DNA from: Planifilum fimeticola
Lineage (GTDB): Bacteria > Bacillota > Bacilli > Thermoactinomycetales > DSM-44946
Length of the DNA stretch: 64,000 bases
Direction of reading: 5' to 3'
Assembly (NCBI RefSeq): GCF_003001905.1
Contig: NZ_PVNE01000006.1
Coordinates: forward strand, 1 to 64,000
Both the position numbers and the translations under genes were made by a program. Under the pieces are notes generated by a model, which saw only the letters and a program-made list of their open reading frames with translations, was not told where the DNA came from and ran no database searches. Shown piece after piece: positions 7,706-17,510 of the stretch (position 1 is its first letter; each line of letters begins with the position of its first letter).

Positions 7706-8737
7706 GTGAAAACCGTGGTGATCGGGTCGACGGGGTACGGGGGAGTGGAGTTGATCCGCCTCCTTGAAAACCATCCCCAGGCCCGGATCGGCGCATTGGT
7801 CTCTTCCTCGCAGCCCCGTGAGCCGCTGAAGGCGGTCTATCCCCATTTGTCCCACATGGAGGAGACCCTGGAGGAACTGGACCCGGACCGCCTGTGCGAG
7901 GCGGGGGATGTGGTCTTCTTCGCCACCCCTCCCGGAGTCAGCAGCCAGTGGGCGCCCCGGTTTGCGGAGCGGGGGAAGGTGTGCATCGACCTGTCCGGCG
8001 ATTTCCGCTTGACCGATGATGCGTACAGGCGGTGGTACGGGCGGGAGCCCGCTTCCGCCGATTGGCTGGAACGGGCGGTTTACGGGTTGTCGGAATGGTA
8101 CGCGGAGCAAATCCGGAGCGCAACGCTCATCTCCAATCCGGGTTGTTATCCCACCGCCTCACTCCTGGCGTTGATTCCCCTGTTGAGGGAGCGGGCCATC
8201 GATCCGGACACGATCGTGATCGATGCCAAGTCGGGCGTGTCCGGCGCGGGGAGGGGGCTGAAGCTGAACGCGCTCTTCTGCGAAGTCAACGAGAATCTGC
8301 GTCCTTATCGGGTGGATGCCCACCAACACACTCCGGAAATCGAACGGTACGCCTCGGAAGCGTGGGGACGTCCGGTCCGCGTCACCTTCATTCCCCACCT
8401 GGTGCCGATGAACCGGGGAATACTCATCACCCTGACGGCCCGCGCGGCGGAGGGTTGGACCCGCCGCCGGCTGGAGGAGATGTACCGCGGGATTTATCAA
8501 TCGGCTCCTTTTGTGAGAATTCGTTCTGAAAACGATTGGCCGGGGACGAAGCAGGTCCAGGGAAGCAATTATTGCGATCTGGCCGTCCATCTGGATGAAC
8601 GAACCGGCCGGGTCATCGTGATGTCGGTCATCGACAACCTGGTCAAGGGGGCCGCCGGCCAAGCCGTCCAGAATCTCAACCTGCGCATGGGATGGGATGA
8701 GACGGCGGGCCTGGAGGGGCTTCCCCTCTATCCGTAA
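7706..8737 (+). CDS. argC: N-acetyl-gamma-glutamyl-phosphate reductase
   Basis: A 343-residue ArgC, which reduces N-acetylglutamyl phosphate to the semialdehyde with NADPH, the third step of ornithine synthesis. The nucleotide-binding loop GSTGYGGVE is at 7-15 and the catalytic cysteine is Cys147 in SNPGCYPT. VDAHQHTPEIE and FIPHLVPMNRGI are family signatures. The GTG start at 7706 follows AAAGGAGTGAGAG. It is the first gene of argCJBD-carAB-argF, the same order as in B. subtilis. Confidence 0.97.
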   Translation: MKTVVIGSTGYGGVELIRLLENHPQARIGALVSSSQPREPLKAVYPHLSHMEETLEELDPDRLCEAGDVVFFATPPGVSSQWAPRFAERGKVCIDLSGDFRLTDDAYRRWYGREPASADWLERAVYGLSEWYAEQIRSATLISNPGCYPTASLLALIPLLRERAIDPDTIVIDAKSGVSGAGRGLKLNALFCEVNENLRPYRVDAHQHTPEIERYASEAWGRPVRVTFIPHLVPMNRGILITLTARAAEGWTRRRLEEMYRGIYQSAPFVRIRSENDWPGTKQVQGSNYCDLAVHLDERTGRVIVMSVIDNLVKGAAGQAVQNLNLRMGWDETAGLEGLPLYP

Positions 8738-8783
8738 ACCCTGTCGTGGGAAAAGACAAATCCATAAAGAGAGGGAGAGGAGC

Positions 8784-10031
8784 ATGAACGGGCAGGGGAC
8801 GCAGACGATTGCCGCGGAAGCGGGCTATGAGGTCGTTGCGGAACCGTCGGTGACTTCCCCTTCCGGGTTTGTCGCCGGAGGAGTGCACGCGGGTCTGAAG
8901 AAGAAAAGACGGGATCTGGGAATGATCTTCTGCGAGGTTCCCGCTTCCGCCGCGGCGGTTTATACCATGAACGCGTTTCAGGCCGCCCCCCTGAAGGTGA
9001 CCCGGGACAGTTTGGCGGCCGAGGGTAAACTGCAGGCCGTCGTGGTCAACAGCGGCAATGCCAACGCGTGTACGGGTCAAAGGGGATTGGAGGATGCCCT
9101 GAAGACGCGCCGCGAGGCGGCCAAATTGCTCGGCATTCCGGATCACCGCGTCGCCGTGGCTTCCACCGGAGTGATCGGTGAGTTTCTGCCGATGGACCGG
9201 ATGATGGAAGGGTTGGCCCGATTGGTGAAAGAGGTGGGAAAAGGGGGGCATCTCCCCTTCAGTGAATCGATCCTGACCACCGACACCTGCACCAAGGAGG
9301 CCGAGGTGGTCCTGAGGGTGGAAGGGCGTCCGGTGCGCATCGCCGGAGCGGCCAAGGGTTCCGGGATGATTCATCCCCAAATGGCCACGATGCTGGCCTT
9401 CCTCACCACCGATGCGGTGATCGATTCGCGCCACCTGCAGCATTTGCTGCGGGAAGTGACCGATGAGACCTTCAACATGATCACCGTCGACGGGGATTGC
9501 AGCACCAACGACATGGTGCTGGCCATGGCCAGCGGGCGGGCGGGCCACTCCGCCCTCCATCCGGACCATCCCGAATGGGCGGTGTTTAAAGCGGGTTTTG
9601 CCCATGTGGCCCGGGAGTTGGCCAAGATGATCGCCCGGGACGGGGAAGGGGCCACCCGGCTGGTGGAGGTGAGGGTCACCGGTGCCGCTTCCCAGGCCAT
9701 GGCGCGGCGGGTGGCCAAGGGCGTGGTCGGTTCCAATCTGGTCAAATCGGCGGTTTACGGAGCGGACGCCAACTGGGGAAGAGTCTTTTGCGCCATCGGT
9801 TACTCCGACCCGGACGTGAAGACGGAAGCCGTCGATCTGTATATCGGGGATATTCCGGTGGTGCGGGAGAGCAGGCCCGTCTCCTTCAACGAGGAGCAGG
9901 TTCAGGCCCATATGAAGGAGGAACGGGTGCAATTCCGCATCGATCTCCATCAGGGCATCCACGAGGCGGTTGCCTGGGGATGCGATCTCACGTACGAGTA
10001 TGTCCGGATCAACGCCTGTTACCGGACCTGA
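8784..10031 (+). CDS. argJ: Bifunctional glutamate N-acetyltransferase / ornithine acetyltransferase
   Basis: A 415-residue ArgJ. It moves the acetyl group from N-acetylornithine to glutamate (cyclic pathway) and, in bifunctional forms, also makes N-acetylglutamate from acetyl-CoA. The precursor cleaves itself before the nucleophile Thr202, seen in HPQMATMLAF; KGSG and the STG at 127-129 (oxyanion hole) are present. Start ATG 8784 has GAGGGAGAGGAG upstream; the frame is open 87 bases further but without a better site. No separate argA or argE is nearby, consistent with the cyclic route. Whether it is mono- or bifunctional cannot be read from the sequence. Confidence 0.96.
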   Translation: MNGQGTQTIAAEAGYEVVAEPSVTSPSGFVAGGVHAGLKKKRRDLGMIFCEVPASAAAVYTMNAFQAAPLKVTRDSLAAEGKLQAVVVNSGNANACTGQRGLEDALKTRREAAKLLGIPDHRVAVASTGVIGEFLPMDRMMEGLARLVKEVGKGGHLPFSESILTTDTCTKEAEVVLRVEGRPVRIAGAAKGSGMIHPQMATMLAFLTTDAVIDSRHLQHLLREVTDETFNMITVDGDCSTNDMVLAMASGRAGHSALHPDHPEWAVFKAGFAHVARELAKMIARDGEGATRLVEVRVTGAASQAMARRVAKGVVGSNLVKSAVYGADANWGRVFCAIGYSDPDVKTEAVDLYIGDIPVVRESRPVSFNEEQVQAHMKEERVQFRIDLHQGIHEAVAWGCDLTYEYVRINACYRT

Positions 10032-10059
10032 GACGAAGGGCCGAATCGGAGGAGAGGGA

Positions 10060-10887
10060 GTGGCGGACGTGCCGAGTGTGGTCGTAAAAATCGGGGGCAG
10101 CGTGCTGGAACGGCTTCATCCCAGTTTTTATGAAGCGTGTGTTTCTCTGCAACAGCGCGGCGTTCGAGTGGCGGTGGTTCACGGCGGCGGCCCGGTGATC
10201 AACCGGCTGCTGGAGCGTTCGGAGATCCGACCGAGCTTTGTCCGGGGGCTTCGGGTGACGGATGCGGAGACGCTGACATGGGTGCAGATGGCCTTGGCCG
10301 GGTTGGTGAACAAGGATCTGGTGGCGCGGCTTCAAGCCGCCGGCGCCGCCGCCGTCGGCCTCTCGGGGGTTGACGGAAAGCTGCTTCAGGTCAGGCAGAA
10401 GGATTCCTCCCTCGGCTATGTGGGGGAGGTCACCGGGGTGGAGACGGCTCTCCTATCCGCTCTGTTGGAGAAGGGGTGGATGCCGGTGACCGCCTCTCTG
10501 GGCGTCGACGAAGCCGGACAGATTTACAACGTCAACGCCGACACCGCGGCCGGAGCCATCGCCCGGGCGCTGCATGCGTCCCGGATGGTGATGGTGACCG
10601 ACGTTCCCGGGATTTACGCCTCCCCGGAAAAAAAGGAGGGTGTGCTCCGCACCGTGACGCCCGCCGCGGTCCGCGATCTGATCCAAAACGGCAAGATCAG
10701 CGGAGGGATGATTCCCAAGGTGTCGGCGGCGCTGTCCTGCCTGAAGGGGCCGGTCCGGGAGGTGCTCATCGTGGACGGGGGAAAACCGTTTTCCCTGGAC
10801 GGAACGAAGGAGGAAGGGTGGAACGGAACGCGGATCGTTCAGGAGGAGGGAGCCGATCATGTTGTTTCCCACTTACCAACGGTATGA
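10060..10887 (+). CDS. argB: Acetylglutamate kinase
   Basis: A 275-residue amino-acid kinase that phosphorylates N-acetylglutamate. The N-terminal phosphate-binding VVKIGGSVL, then VVHGGGPVINRLL and the NVNADTAAGAIA segment, are all present, with SGGMIPKV near the C-terminal end. Start is GTG 10060 with GGAGGAGAGGG just upstream, 28 bases after the argJ stop; GTG 10069 is an alternative. Its end overlaps argD by 29 bases, indicating translational coupling. No N-terminal extension of the arginine-inhibited hexameric type is seen, but feedback control cannot be excluded. Confidence 0.96.
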   Translation: MADVPSVVVKIGGSVLERLHPSFYEACVSLQQRGVRVAVVHGGGPVINRLLERSEIRPSFVRGLRVTDAETLTWVQMALAGLVNKDLVARLQAAGAAAVGLSGVDGKLLQVRQKDSSLGYVGEVTGVETALLSALLEKGWMPVTASLGVDEAGQIYNVNADTAAGAIARALHASRMVMVTDVPGIYASPEKKEGVLRTVTPAAVRDLIQNGKISGGMIPKVSAALSCLKGPVREVLIVDGGKPFSLDGTKEEGWNGTRIVQEEGADHVVSHLPTV

Positions 10888-12028
10888 TGTCCGGGCGGCC
10901 AGGGGCGAAGGAGCCTGGCTCTGGGACGAGGCGGGCAGGCGCTGGCTCGATTTCACCTCGGGCCTGGCCGTCTGCAATTTGGGCCATTGCCATCCCCGGG
11001 TGACGGAGGCGGTGCAAAAGCAGCTGGAAAACCTGTGGCACGTCTCCAACCTGTTTCACATCCCGCTTCAGGAGGAAGTGGCCTCTATTCTGACGGAGGC
11101 GAGCGGGCTCGGTGCCGTCTTCTTCTGCAACAGCGGTGCGGAGGCCAATGAGGCGGCGATCAAGCTGGCCCGCAAGGCGGCCCGGGAGCGGCGGGGAATC
11201 GAGCTGCCGAACATCATCACCTTTGAGGGCTCCTTCCACGGGCGCACCCTGGCCACCCTGACCGCCACCGGACAGGAAAAGGTGAAGACCGGCTTCGCTC
11301 CCCTCCCGGAGGGCTTCGTCACCGTTCCTTTCGGGGACCTGGAGGCGGTGAAGCGGGCGTCCGATGATCGCACCGCGGCGGTGATGCTGGAGCTTGTGCA
11401 GGGAGAGGGCGGGGTCCGTCCCGCCGATCCGGCCTTCGTCGCGGGGCTGTTCCGTTTTTGCCAAGAACGGGAGATCCTGTTCATGGTGGACGAGGTGCAG
11501 ACGGGGATGGGGCGCACCGGTTCGCTCTTCGCCTTCGAGGGGTACGGCGTGACGCCGGACGTGGTGACCTTGGCCAAGGGATTGGGCAACGGCATTCCCG
11601 TCGGCGCCATGATGGCCAGGTCCGATCTCGCCCCCGTGTTCGGCCCCGGCAGCCATGCCAGCACCTTCGGCGGAAATCCGGTTGCGATGGCCGCCGCCCG
11701 GGCTGTTTTGCGGGAGATCCGCCGTCCGGAGCTGCTGAAGAACGTCCGGGTGCAGGGCGAGCGCCTGCTTGCCTCCCTGCGGGACAAACTGAGGGATCAT
11801 CCTTCCGTGAAGGAGATCCGGGGACGGGGATTGATGGTCGGAATTGAACTTGCGGAAGAGGCGGCGCCGGTGATCCGCCGCGCCCGGGAACGAGGATTGT
11901 TGGTGCTGCCGGCCGGCTCCCGGGTCGTCCGCCTTTTGCCTCCGCTGATCGTGACGGAGGAGATGGTCGACCGGGCCGTGGAGATCTTGGCCGATTCCGT
12001 GACGGCCTTGGGGGTGGCGGGACGATGA
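10859..12028 (+). CDS. argD: Acetylornithine aminotransferase
   Basis: A 389-residue class III aminotransferase that makes N-acetylornithine from the semialdehyde and glutamate with PLP. FCNSGAEANEAAIKLARK, TFEGSFHGRTLATL and VDEVQTGMGRTG are present; the PLP lysine is Lys240 in TLAKGLGNG. It starts inside argB and its last four bases overlap the carA start. The operon position makes the acetylornithine role safer than an ornithine or GABA transaminase role. Confidence 0.96.
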   Translation: MLFPTYQRYDVRAARGEGAWLWDEAGRRWLDFTSGLAVCNLGHCHPRVTEAVQKQLENLWHVSNLFHIPLQEEVASILTEASGLGAVFFCNSGAEANEAAIKLARKAARERRGIELPNIITFEGSFHGRTLATLTATGQEKVKTGFAPLPEGFVTVPFGDLEAVKRASDDRTAAVMLELVQGEGGVRPADPAFVAGLFRFCQEREILFMVDEVQTGMGRTGSLFAFEGYGVTPDVVTLAKGLGNGIPVGAMMARSDLAPVFGPGSHASTFGGNPVAMAAARAVLREIRRPELLKNVRVQGERLLASLRDKLRDHPSVKEIRGRGLMVGIELAEEAAPVIRRARERGLLVLPAGSRVVRLLPPLIVTEEMVDRAVEILADSVTALGVAGR

Positions 12029-13092
12029 GGGCTTATCTGGTGTTGGACACGGGCGAGGTGTTTCCGGGCCAGTGGCTGGGCCGGCCCGTCGAGGCCAGGG
12101 GAGAGGTGGTTTTTACCACCGGCATGACCGGATACCAGGAAACCCTGACCGACCCCTCCTATGCGGGTCAAGTGATCACCTTCACCTATCCCCTGATCGG
12201 CAATTACGGGGTGACTTCGGGGGAAAGCGAAGGAAGGCGTCCCCTGTGCGCCGGTGCGGTGATGAGCGAAGTGTACGACGGGCCGGGGGGATCTCTGAGT
12301 CGGTGGCTGGCCGATCAGGGGGTGCCGGCCATTGTGGGAGTGGATACCCGGGCCGTCGCGAAACGGGTGCGGGACCGGGGACTGGTGCGGGGGGTGATCT
12401 CCGCCTCCCCCCGTCCCCCCCTCGGGAATTGGCCCGATCCGCGCTCGCTGGAGTGGGTGAGCCGGGCGGCGACGGAGGAGCCCCTCCATTATCCCGGTGA
12501 GGCGGGCGCCCCCCATATCGTGGTGATCGACCTGGGGGCCAAGGCATCCATCATCCGCGCCCTCCGCCGATCGGGATTTTCCGTGACGGTGGTTCCGTAC
12601 TACTGGGCGCCGGAGAAAATCCGGCAGATGGAACCGGACGGACTGCTCCTCTCCAACGGCCCGGGGGATCCCCAGGCGCTGAAACCCTTTTTGCCGGCAT
12701 GGGTTCCGCTCTTCAGGCAAATCCCCACCCTGGGGATCTGCCTGGGACATCAGCTGTTGGCGCTCGCCCTGGGCGGGGATACGGAAAGGCTGCCTTTCGG
12801 TCATCGCGGCAGCAATCACCCGGTGCGGGAATGCGCCACGGGCCGGGTCTGGATCACCTCGCAGAACCACGGTTACGCGGTTCGGGAGGATTCGCTGGAT
12901 CCCGTGGAGTGGGAGGTGACGCACCGGCACGTCAACGACGGGACGGTGGAGGGCATCGCCCACCGGATGTACCCCGTGATGGGAGTGCAGTTCCACCCCG
13001 AGGCCCGTCCCGGGCCGACGGAGGCGAGCGCCCTTTTTGACCGGTTTGTTTCGTTAGTTTCGGCTAGGAAGAAGGTGCAGGTAAATGGTTGA
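12025..13092 (+). CDS. carA: Carbamoyl-phosphate synthase small (glutaminase) chain, arginine type
   Basis: A 355-residue CarA that releases ammonia from glutamine for the large chain. The N-terminal CPSase_sm domain (GEVVFTTGMTGYQETLTDPS) is followed by a class I glutamine amidotransferase domain with the nucleophile Cys239 in GICLGHQL and the His/Glu pair in QFHPEARPGPTE. It overlaps argD by four bases and carB by eight. Lying within the arginine operon, it is the arginine-controlled enzyme; a pyrimidine-linked copy probably exists elsewhere. Confidence 0.96.
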   Translation: MRAYLVLDTGEVFPGQWLGRPVEARGEVVFTTGMTGYQETLTDPSYAGQVITFTYPLIGNYGVTSGESEGRRPLCAGAVMSEVYDGPGGSLSRWLADQGVPAIVGVDTRAVAKRVRDRGLVRGVISASPRPPLGNWPDPRSLEWVSRAATEEPLHYPGEAGAPHIVVIDLGAKASIIRALRRSGFSVTVVPYYWAPEKIRQMEPDGLLLSNGPGDPQALKPFLPAWVPLFRQIPTLGICLGHQLLALALGGDTERLPFGHRGSNHPVRECATGRVWITSQNHGYAVREDSLDPVEWEVTHRHVNDGTVEGIAHRMYPVMGVQFHPEARPGPTEASALFDRFVSLVSARKKVQVNG

Positions 13093-16000
13093 TTCCGCCT
13101 TTCCCTCAAGCGAATCATCGGGTGATCCCAACCCGGGACTGAAAAGCGTCCTGGTGATCGGGTCGGGGCCGATCGTGATCGGTCAGGCCGCCGAGTTCGA
13201 CTATTCCGGGACCCAGGCCTGCCTCGCGCTGCGCGAGGAGGGGATCCGGGTGATTCTGGTGAACAACAATCCCGCCACGATCATGACCGACGAAGAGGTG
13301 GCCGACGTCGTTTATTCGGAACCCCTCACCGTCGACGTGCTGACGCGGATCATCGAAAGGGAGCGGCCGGAGGGGCTGCTGGCCACGATGGGCGGGCAGA
13401 CCGGGCTGAACTTGGCCGTGGAGCTGAAGGAGCGGGGGGTGTTGGACGCCTTCGGCGTGAGACTGCTGGGAACCCCCGTGGAGACGATTCGGCACGGGGA
13501 GGACCGGGAAGCCTTCAAGCGGATGATGAAGGCGATCGGGGAGCCGGTGCCGGAAAGCGCCACCGTGTCCGCCGTGGAGGAAGCGGTCCGGTTCGCCGAG
13601 GGGATCGGCTACCCCGTGGTCGTGCGGCCGGCTTATACGCTGGGCGGCTTCGGAGGGGGCTTTGCGGAGGATGAGGCTTCCCTGCGGGAGATCGCCCGGC
13701 GGGGATTGGCCGCGAGCCCCATCCGGCAGGTGCTTGTGGAGAAAAGCATCCTGGGCTGGAAAGAGATCGAGTACGAGGTGATGCGGGATTCCGCCGACAC
13801 CTGCATCACTGTCTGCAACATGGAAAACATCGATCCCGTCGGCGTTCACACCGGGGACAGCATGGTGGTGGCCCCGACGCAGACCCTTTCCGACCGGATG
13901 GTTCAACGCCTCCGCTCCGTCTCCTGCAAAGTGATCCGCGCCCTGAAGGTGGTCGGAGGGTGCAACATCCAGTTCGCCGTGCATCCGGAAACCGACGAAT
14001 ACGCCATCATCGAAGTGAATCCCCGGGTGAGCCGTTCCAGCGCCCTGGCCTCCAAGGCGACAGGTTACCCCATCGCCCGCCTGGCGGCGAAACTGGCCAT
14101 CGGTTACCGCCTCGACGAGTGTCTCAATCCGGTGACCGGCCATACCTTCGCCAGCTTCGAACCCGCCCTCGATTACGTAGTCGTGAAGCTCCCCCGCTGG
14201 CCCTTTGACCGCTTTCCCCGGGGCGATCGAAAGCTGGGGACCCAGATGAAGGCCACCGGGGAAGTGATGGCCCTGGGCCGCAATCTGGAATCGGCCCTGT
14301 ACAAGGCGGTCCGCTCCCTGGACATGGGGCGGTTCTCCCTGATTCAACCCTTTGCCCGGGAGCTTTCCGACGACCGGCTGGCGGACCGCCTGCGGCGCCC
14401 CGACGATGAGCGGCTGTTTCTCCTGGCGGAGGCTTTCCGCCGGGGGTGGGAGCTGGAGGATGTGCGCGGGAAGACCGGAATCGCTCCCTTTTTCCTGCAC
14501 AAAATCCGCTCGATGGTTCAGCTGGAGGAGGAGCTGGCGGAACACACCTGGGAGACGGCGCCCGACTCCCTCCTGGTGCGGGCGAAGGAATGGGGAGTGG
14601 CCGATGCCCACCTGTCCCGCCTCTACGGCGTGCCGGAAAGGGAGGTGCGAAGGCGCTGGGAGCGGCTGGAGCGCGGCCCGGCCTACAAGTGGGTGGATAC
14701 TTGCGCCGGCGAATTCATCGCAGAGACGCCGTATTTCTACTCCACCTGGAAGGGGGAGGACGAGGTGGTGCCGGCGGAAGCCGAGCGCCGCGTTCTCGTC
14801 CTCGGTTCGGGTCCCATCCGCATCGGCCAGGGGATCGAGTTCGACTACTGTTCGGTCCACGCCGCCAAGGCGCTCAGGGAGATGGGGATTCACTCCATCG
14901 TCATCAACAACAACCCGGAGACGGTCAGCACCGATTACTCCACTGCGGATCGGCTCTATTTCGATCCCCTCACCGTCGAGGATGTTTACCACGTGGCCCG
15001 GAAGGAACGGGTGGAGGGCATCCTCGTCCAGTACGGGGGACAGACGGCGGTGAATCTGATCGGGGGATTGGAGGAGGCGGGCCTTCCCGTCCTGGGGACC
15101 TCCGCCGAAGTGGCCGCCGCGGTGGAGGACCGGAAGCGGTTTACGGAGCTGCTCCTGAAGCTGGACATCCCGCACATCCCGGGCGCGACCGCCTCCACCC
15201 GCGACGAGGTGCTGCCCCTGGCCGACCGGCTGGGCTATCCCCTGCTTCTTCGCCCCTCCTTTGTGATCGGAGGACAGGGAATGCAGGTGGTGCACAGCCG
15301 GGAGGAGCTGGCGGAAGTGATGGACGCCTTCGATGCCTACTCCCTCTCGGAGAAGGCGTTCCCCCTGCTGCTGGACCGCTTCCTCGAGGGGCTGGAGGTG
15401 GAGGTGGACGCCGTCACCGACGGCCGGGACGTGATGATCCCGGTTCTGATTCAACACGTGGAGCGGGCGGGGGTTCACTCCGGCGACAGCATCTCCCTTC
15501 TTCCCGCCCTGGATCTGACGGCAAATCAGAGGAAAGCGATCGTCGAGTACACGCATCGGATTGCCCGGGCGCTCCCCCATCGGGGATTGCTCAACATCCA
15601 GTTCATCGTTCAGGGAGACGAGGTGTACTGCCTGGAGGTGAACCCGCGGGCTTCGCGCACGGTTCCCGTCGTCAGCAAGGTGATGGGAGTGCCGATGGTC
15701 GGCTGGGCCACCCGGGTGCAGCTGGGGGAATCCCTCCGATCCTTCGCGCCGACGGGGCTGCTGCCCCCGCCGGACGTCTTTGCGGCCAAAGGGCCCGTGT
15801 TTTCCGCGGCGAAATTGCCCGGAGTCGACCCCGCCCTGGGGCCTTCCATGAAGTCGACCGGAGAAGTGCTCGGGTTGGGGGAATCGCCGGAGGAGGCGGT
15901 AGCCAAGGTGTTGCCGTCCGTGGCCGGTTCACCCCTGCCCCGCCTCGGCCCGGGGGTGACGGTGGGGCTTTCCGTCGCCGACAAGGCGAAACCGGACCTG

Positions 16001-16357
16001 GAGGGAATCGTTCCGGATCTGCTGCGGCGGGGAGTCTCCCTGCGCGCCACGCCCGGCACGGCCCGCTGGATCGCGGATCGTTGGGGGGCTTCCGTCGAGG
16101 AGTTGAAGCCGGATGAGTGGACGAATTGGCTTCGGGAAGAGGGAGCGAAGATGGTGCTGAACATCCCCGGCAGCGGCGGCGACGCCCGGCGCAGCGGCTT
16201 TCGCCTGCGCCAGGCATGCCTCGGCTGGCAGGTGCCCTGTTTCACCTCCATCGACACCTTCCGCTGGGTGATCCGAACCCAGGAAGCGGACCGGGGGCAT
16301 GCATTCCCCCTTCTTCCTCTGCAGGCCATCAATCGAAAGGAGCGGATGATGCGATGA
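13085..16357 (+). CDS. carB: Carbamoyl-phosphate synthase large chain, arginine type
   Basis: A 1090-residue CarB with the two homologous ATP-grasp halves. The first opens with VLVIGSGPIVIGQAAEFDYSG and the second with VLVLGSGPIRIGQGIEFDYC at about residue 570. Metal and ATP residues lie in the EVNPRVSRSSALASKATGYP and EVNPRASRTVPVVSK segments. The C-terminal MGS-like regulatory domain (about 950-1070) is present but quite diverged and short, common in arginine-specific forms. It makes carbamoyl phosphate for ArgF, whose gene starts at the overlapping ATGA. Confidence 0.96.
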   Translation: MVDSAFPSSESSGDPNPGLKSVLVIGSGPIVIGQAAEFDYSGTQACLALREEGIRVILVNNNPATIMTDEEVADVVYSEPLTVDVLTRIIERERPEGLLATMGGQTGLNLAVELKERGVLDAFGVRLLGTPVETIRHGEDREAFKRMMKAIGEPVPESATVSAVEEAVRFAEGIGYPVVVRPAYTLGGFGGGFAEDEASLREIARRGLAASPIRQVLVEKSILGWKEIEYEVMRDSADTCITVCNMENIDPVGVHTGDSMVVAPTQTLSDRMVQRLRSVSCKVIRALKVVGGCNIQFAVHPETDEYAIIEVNPRVSRSSALASKATGYPIARLAAKLAIGYRLDECLNPVTGHTFASFEPALDYVVVKLPRWPFDRFPRGDRKLGTQMKATGEVMALGRNLESALYKAVRSLDMGRFSLIQPFARELSDDRLADRLRRPDDERLFLLAEAFRRGWELEDVRGKTGIAPFFLHKIRSMVQLEEELAEHTWETAPDSLLVRAKEWGVADAHLSRLYGVPEREVRRRWERLERGPAYKWVDTCAGEFIAETPYFYSTWKGEDEVVPAEAERRVLVLGSGPIRIGQGIEFDYCSVHAAKALREMGIHSIVINNNPETVSTDYSTADRLYFDPLTVEDVYHVARKERVEGILVQYGGQTAVNLIGGLEEAGLPVLGTSAEVAAAVEDRKRFTELLLKLDIPHIPGATASTRDEVLPLADRLGYPLLLRPSFVIGGQGMQVVHSREELAEVMDAFDAYSLSEKAFPLLLDRFLEGLEVEVDAVTDGRDVMIPVLIQHVERAGVHSGDSISLLPALDLTANQRKAIVEYTHRIARALPHRGLLNIQFIVQGDEVYCLEVNPRASRTVPVVSKVMGVPMVGWATRVQLGESLRSFAPTGLLPPPDVFAAKGPVFSAAKLPGVDPALGPSMKSTGEVLGLGESPEEAVAKVLPSVAGSPLPRLGPGVTVGLSVADKAKPDLEGIVPDLLRRGVSLRATPGTARWIADRWGASVEELKPDEWTNWLREEGAKMVLNIPGSGGDARRSGFRLRQACLGWQVPCFTSIDTFRWVIRTQEADRGHAFPLLPLQAINRKERMMR

Positions 16358-17313
16358 GCGCGTTACAGCCGAAACCGTGGTTGAACACCCTTCGGGGACG
16401 GGACTTTCTGTCGTTGGGGGACGTGTCCCCGGCGGAAGTGGAGGGTTTGCTCGACTTGGCCGAGGATCTGAAGAAAAAAAGGGATGCGGGAGGAGTTGCG
16501 GCTCCCCTCGCCGGAAAGACCCTGGCGATGATCTTCGACAAACCCTCCACGCGCACGCGGGTTTCCTTTGAAGCGGGGATGATCCAACTGGGCGGACACG
16601 CCCTTTCCCTCAACCGTAATGAGCTGCAGCTGGGGAGAGGGGAAACCCTCGCGGACACGGCGCGCACCCTGTCCCGCTATGTGGACGGCATCCTCATCCG
16701 CACCCATTCCCATGCCACCGTCGTCGAGCTGGCCCGCCACGCCACCGTTCCGGTGATCAACGGACTCACCGACCGCTTCCATCCCTGCCAGGCCCTGGCC
16801 GACCTGCTGACCCTGCGGGAAAAGAAGGGGCGGCTTGCGGGGCTGAAGATGGCCTATGTGGGCGACGGAAACAATGTGCTGCACTCCCTTCTCCACGCCG
16901 CGGCGGCCACGGGCATGCACCTGGCGGTGGCGACGCCTCCCGGCTATGAGCCGGATCCCGAGGTGGTCGCCGTGGCGAACAAGATCGCGCTGACCACCGG
17001 AGCCAGGCTGAGCCTTTTCCACGATCCGGCGGCGGCGGTCCGCGGCGCGGACGCCGTGTACACCGACGTGTGGGCCAGCATGGGCCAGGAGGAGGAGAAA
17101 GAGCGGAGGATCCGGGACTTTCAGGGATTCCAGGTTGACTCGAAGCTGATGGCCCAGGCCAAGGAGGATGTCCTTTTTCTTCACTGTCTTCCTGCTTATC
17201 GCGGACTGGAGGTGTCCGAAGAAGTGATTGACGGACCCCGGTCGGTGGTGTTCGACCAGGCGGAAAACCGCCTGCATGCCCAGAAGGCGCTGCTGTTGAC
17301 CTTGCTGGGATGA
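16354..17313 (+). CDS. argF: Ornithine carbamoyltransferase
   Basis: A 319-residue OTCase that joins ornithine and carbamoyl phosphate to give citrulline. The carbamoyl phosphate loop STRTR is at 65-69, HPCQ at 143-146, DVWASMGQ at about 239-246 and HCLP at 278-281; all mark anabolic ornithine transcarbamylases. Start is ATG 16354, sharing ATGA with the carB stop; the frame is open for 79 more codons upstream inside carB but these are out-of-frame shadow. It ends the operon, followed by a strong terminator. Confidence 0.97.
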   Translation: MSALQPKPWLNTLRGRDFLSLGDVSPAEVEGLLDLAEDLKKKRDAGGVAAPLAGKTLAMIFDKPSTRTRVSFEAGMIQLGGHALSLNRNELQLGRGETLADTARTLSRYVDGILIRTHSHATVVELARHATVPVINGLTDRFHPCQALADLLTLREKKGRLAGLKMAYVGDGNNVLHSLLHAAAATGMHLAVATPPGYEPDPEVVAVANKIALTTGARLSLFHDPAAAVRGADAVYTDVWASMGQEEEKERRIRDFQGFQVDSKLMAQAKEDVLFLHCLPAYRGLEVSEEVIDGPRSVVFDQAENRLHAQKALLLTLLG

Positions 17314-17341
17314 TTTGGGGCACACAGAAAAGGGATTTTCG

Positions 17342-17376
17342 GCTGACGCTTGTGTTACACGGGCGTCAGCTTGTTT
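17342..17376 (+). terminator. Terminator of the arginine operon
   Basis: A perfect 8-bp stem GCTGACGC (17342-17349) / GCGTCAGC (17363-17370) with a 13-base loop, followed by TTGTTT. Confidence 0.8.
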
Positions 17377-17510
17377 CATTTCGGCGTCCGAAAGAAATGC
17401 CGAGCCGGAAGCAGGAACGACGGTTACACGGCTCGTCGGGATGGATCTTTTCCGGTTTTTTTGGTATGTTTGTCATGCTTTTGATTTCGCCGGCGGGGAG
17501 GGTGGAGGCG

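Noticed and set aside
17342-17376. An attachment site or mobile-element end at the arginine operon boundary
   Set aside because: The inverted repeat is a simple terminator hairpin; no integrase, transposase or direct repeat was found in the window.
17310-17510. An N-terminal extension with signal peptide for the histidine phosphatase
   Set aside because: The extension reads through the arginine operon terminator; GTG 17511 with its ribosome site gives a normal family start.
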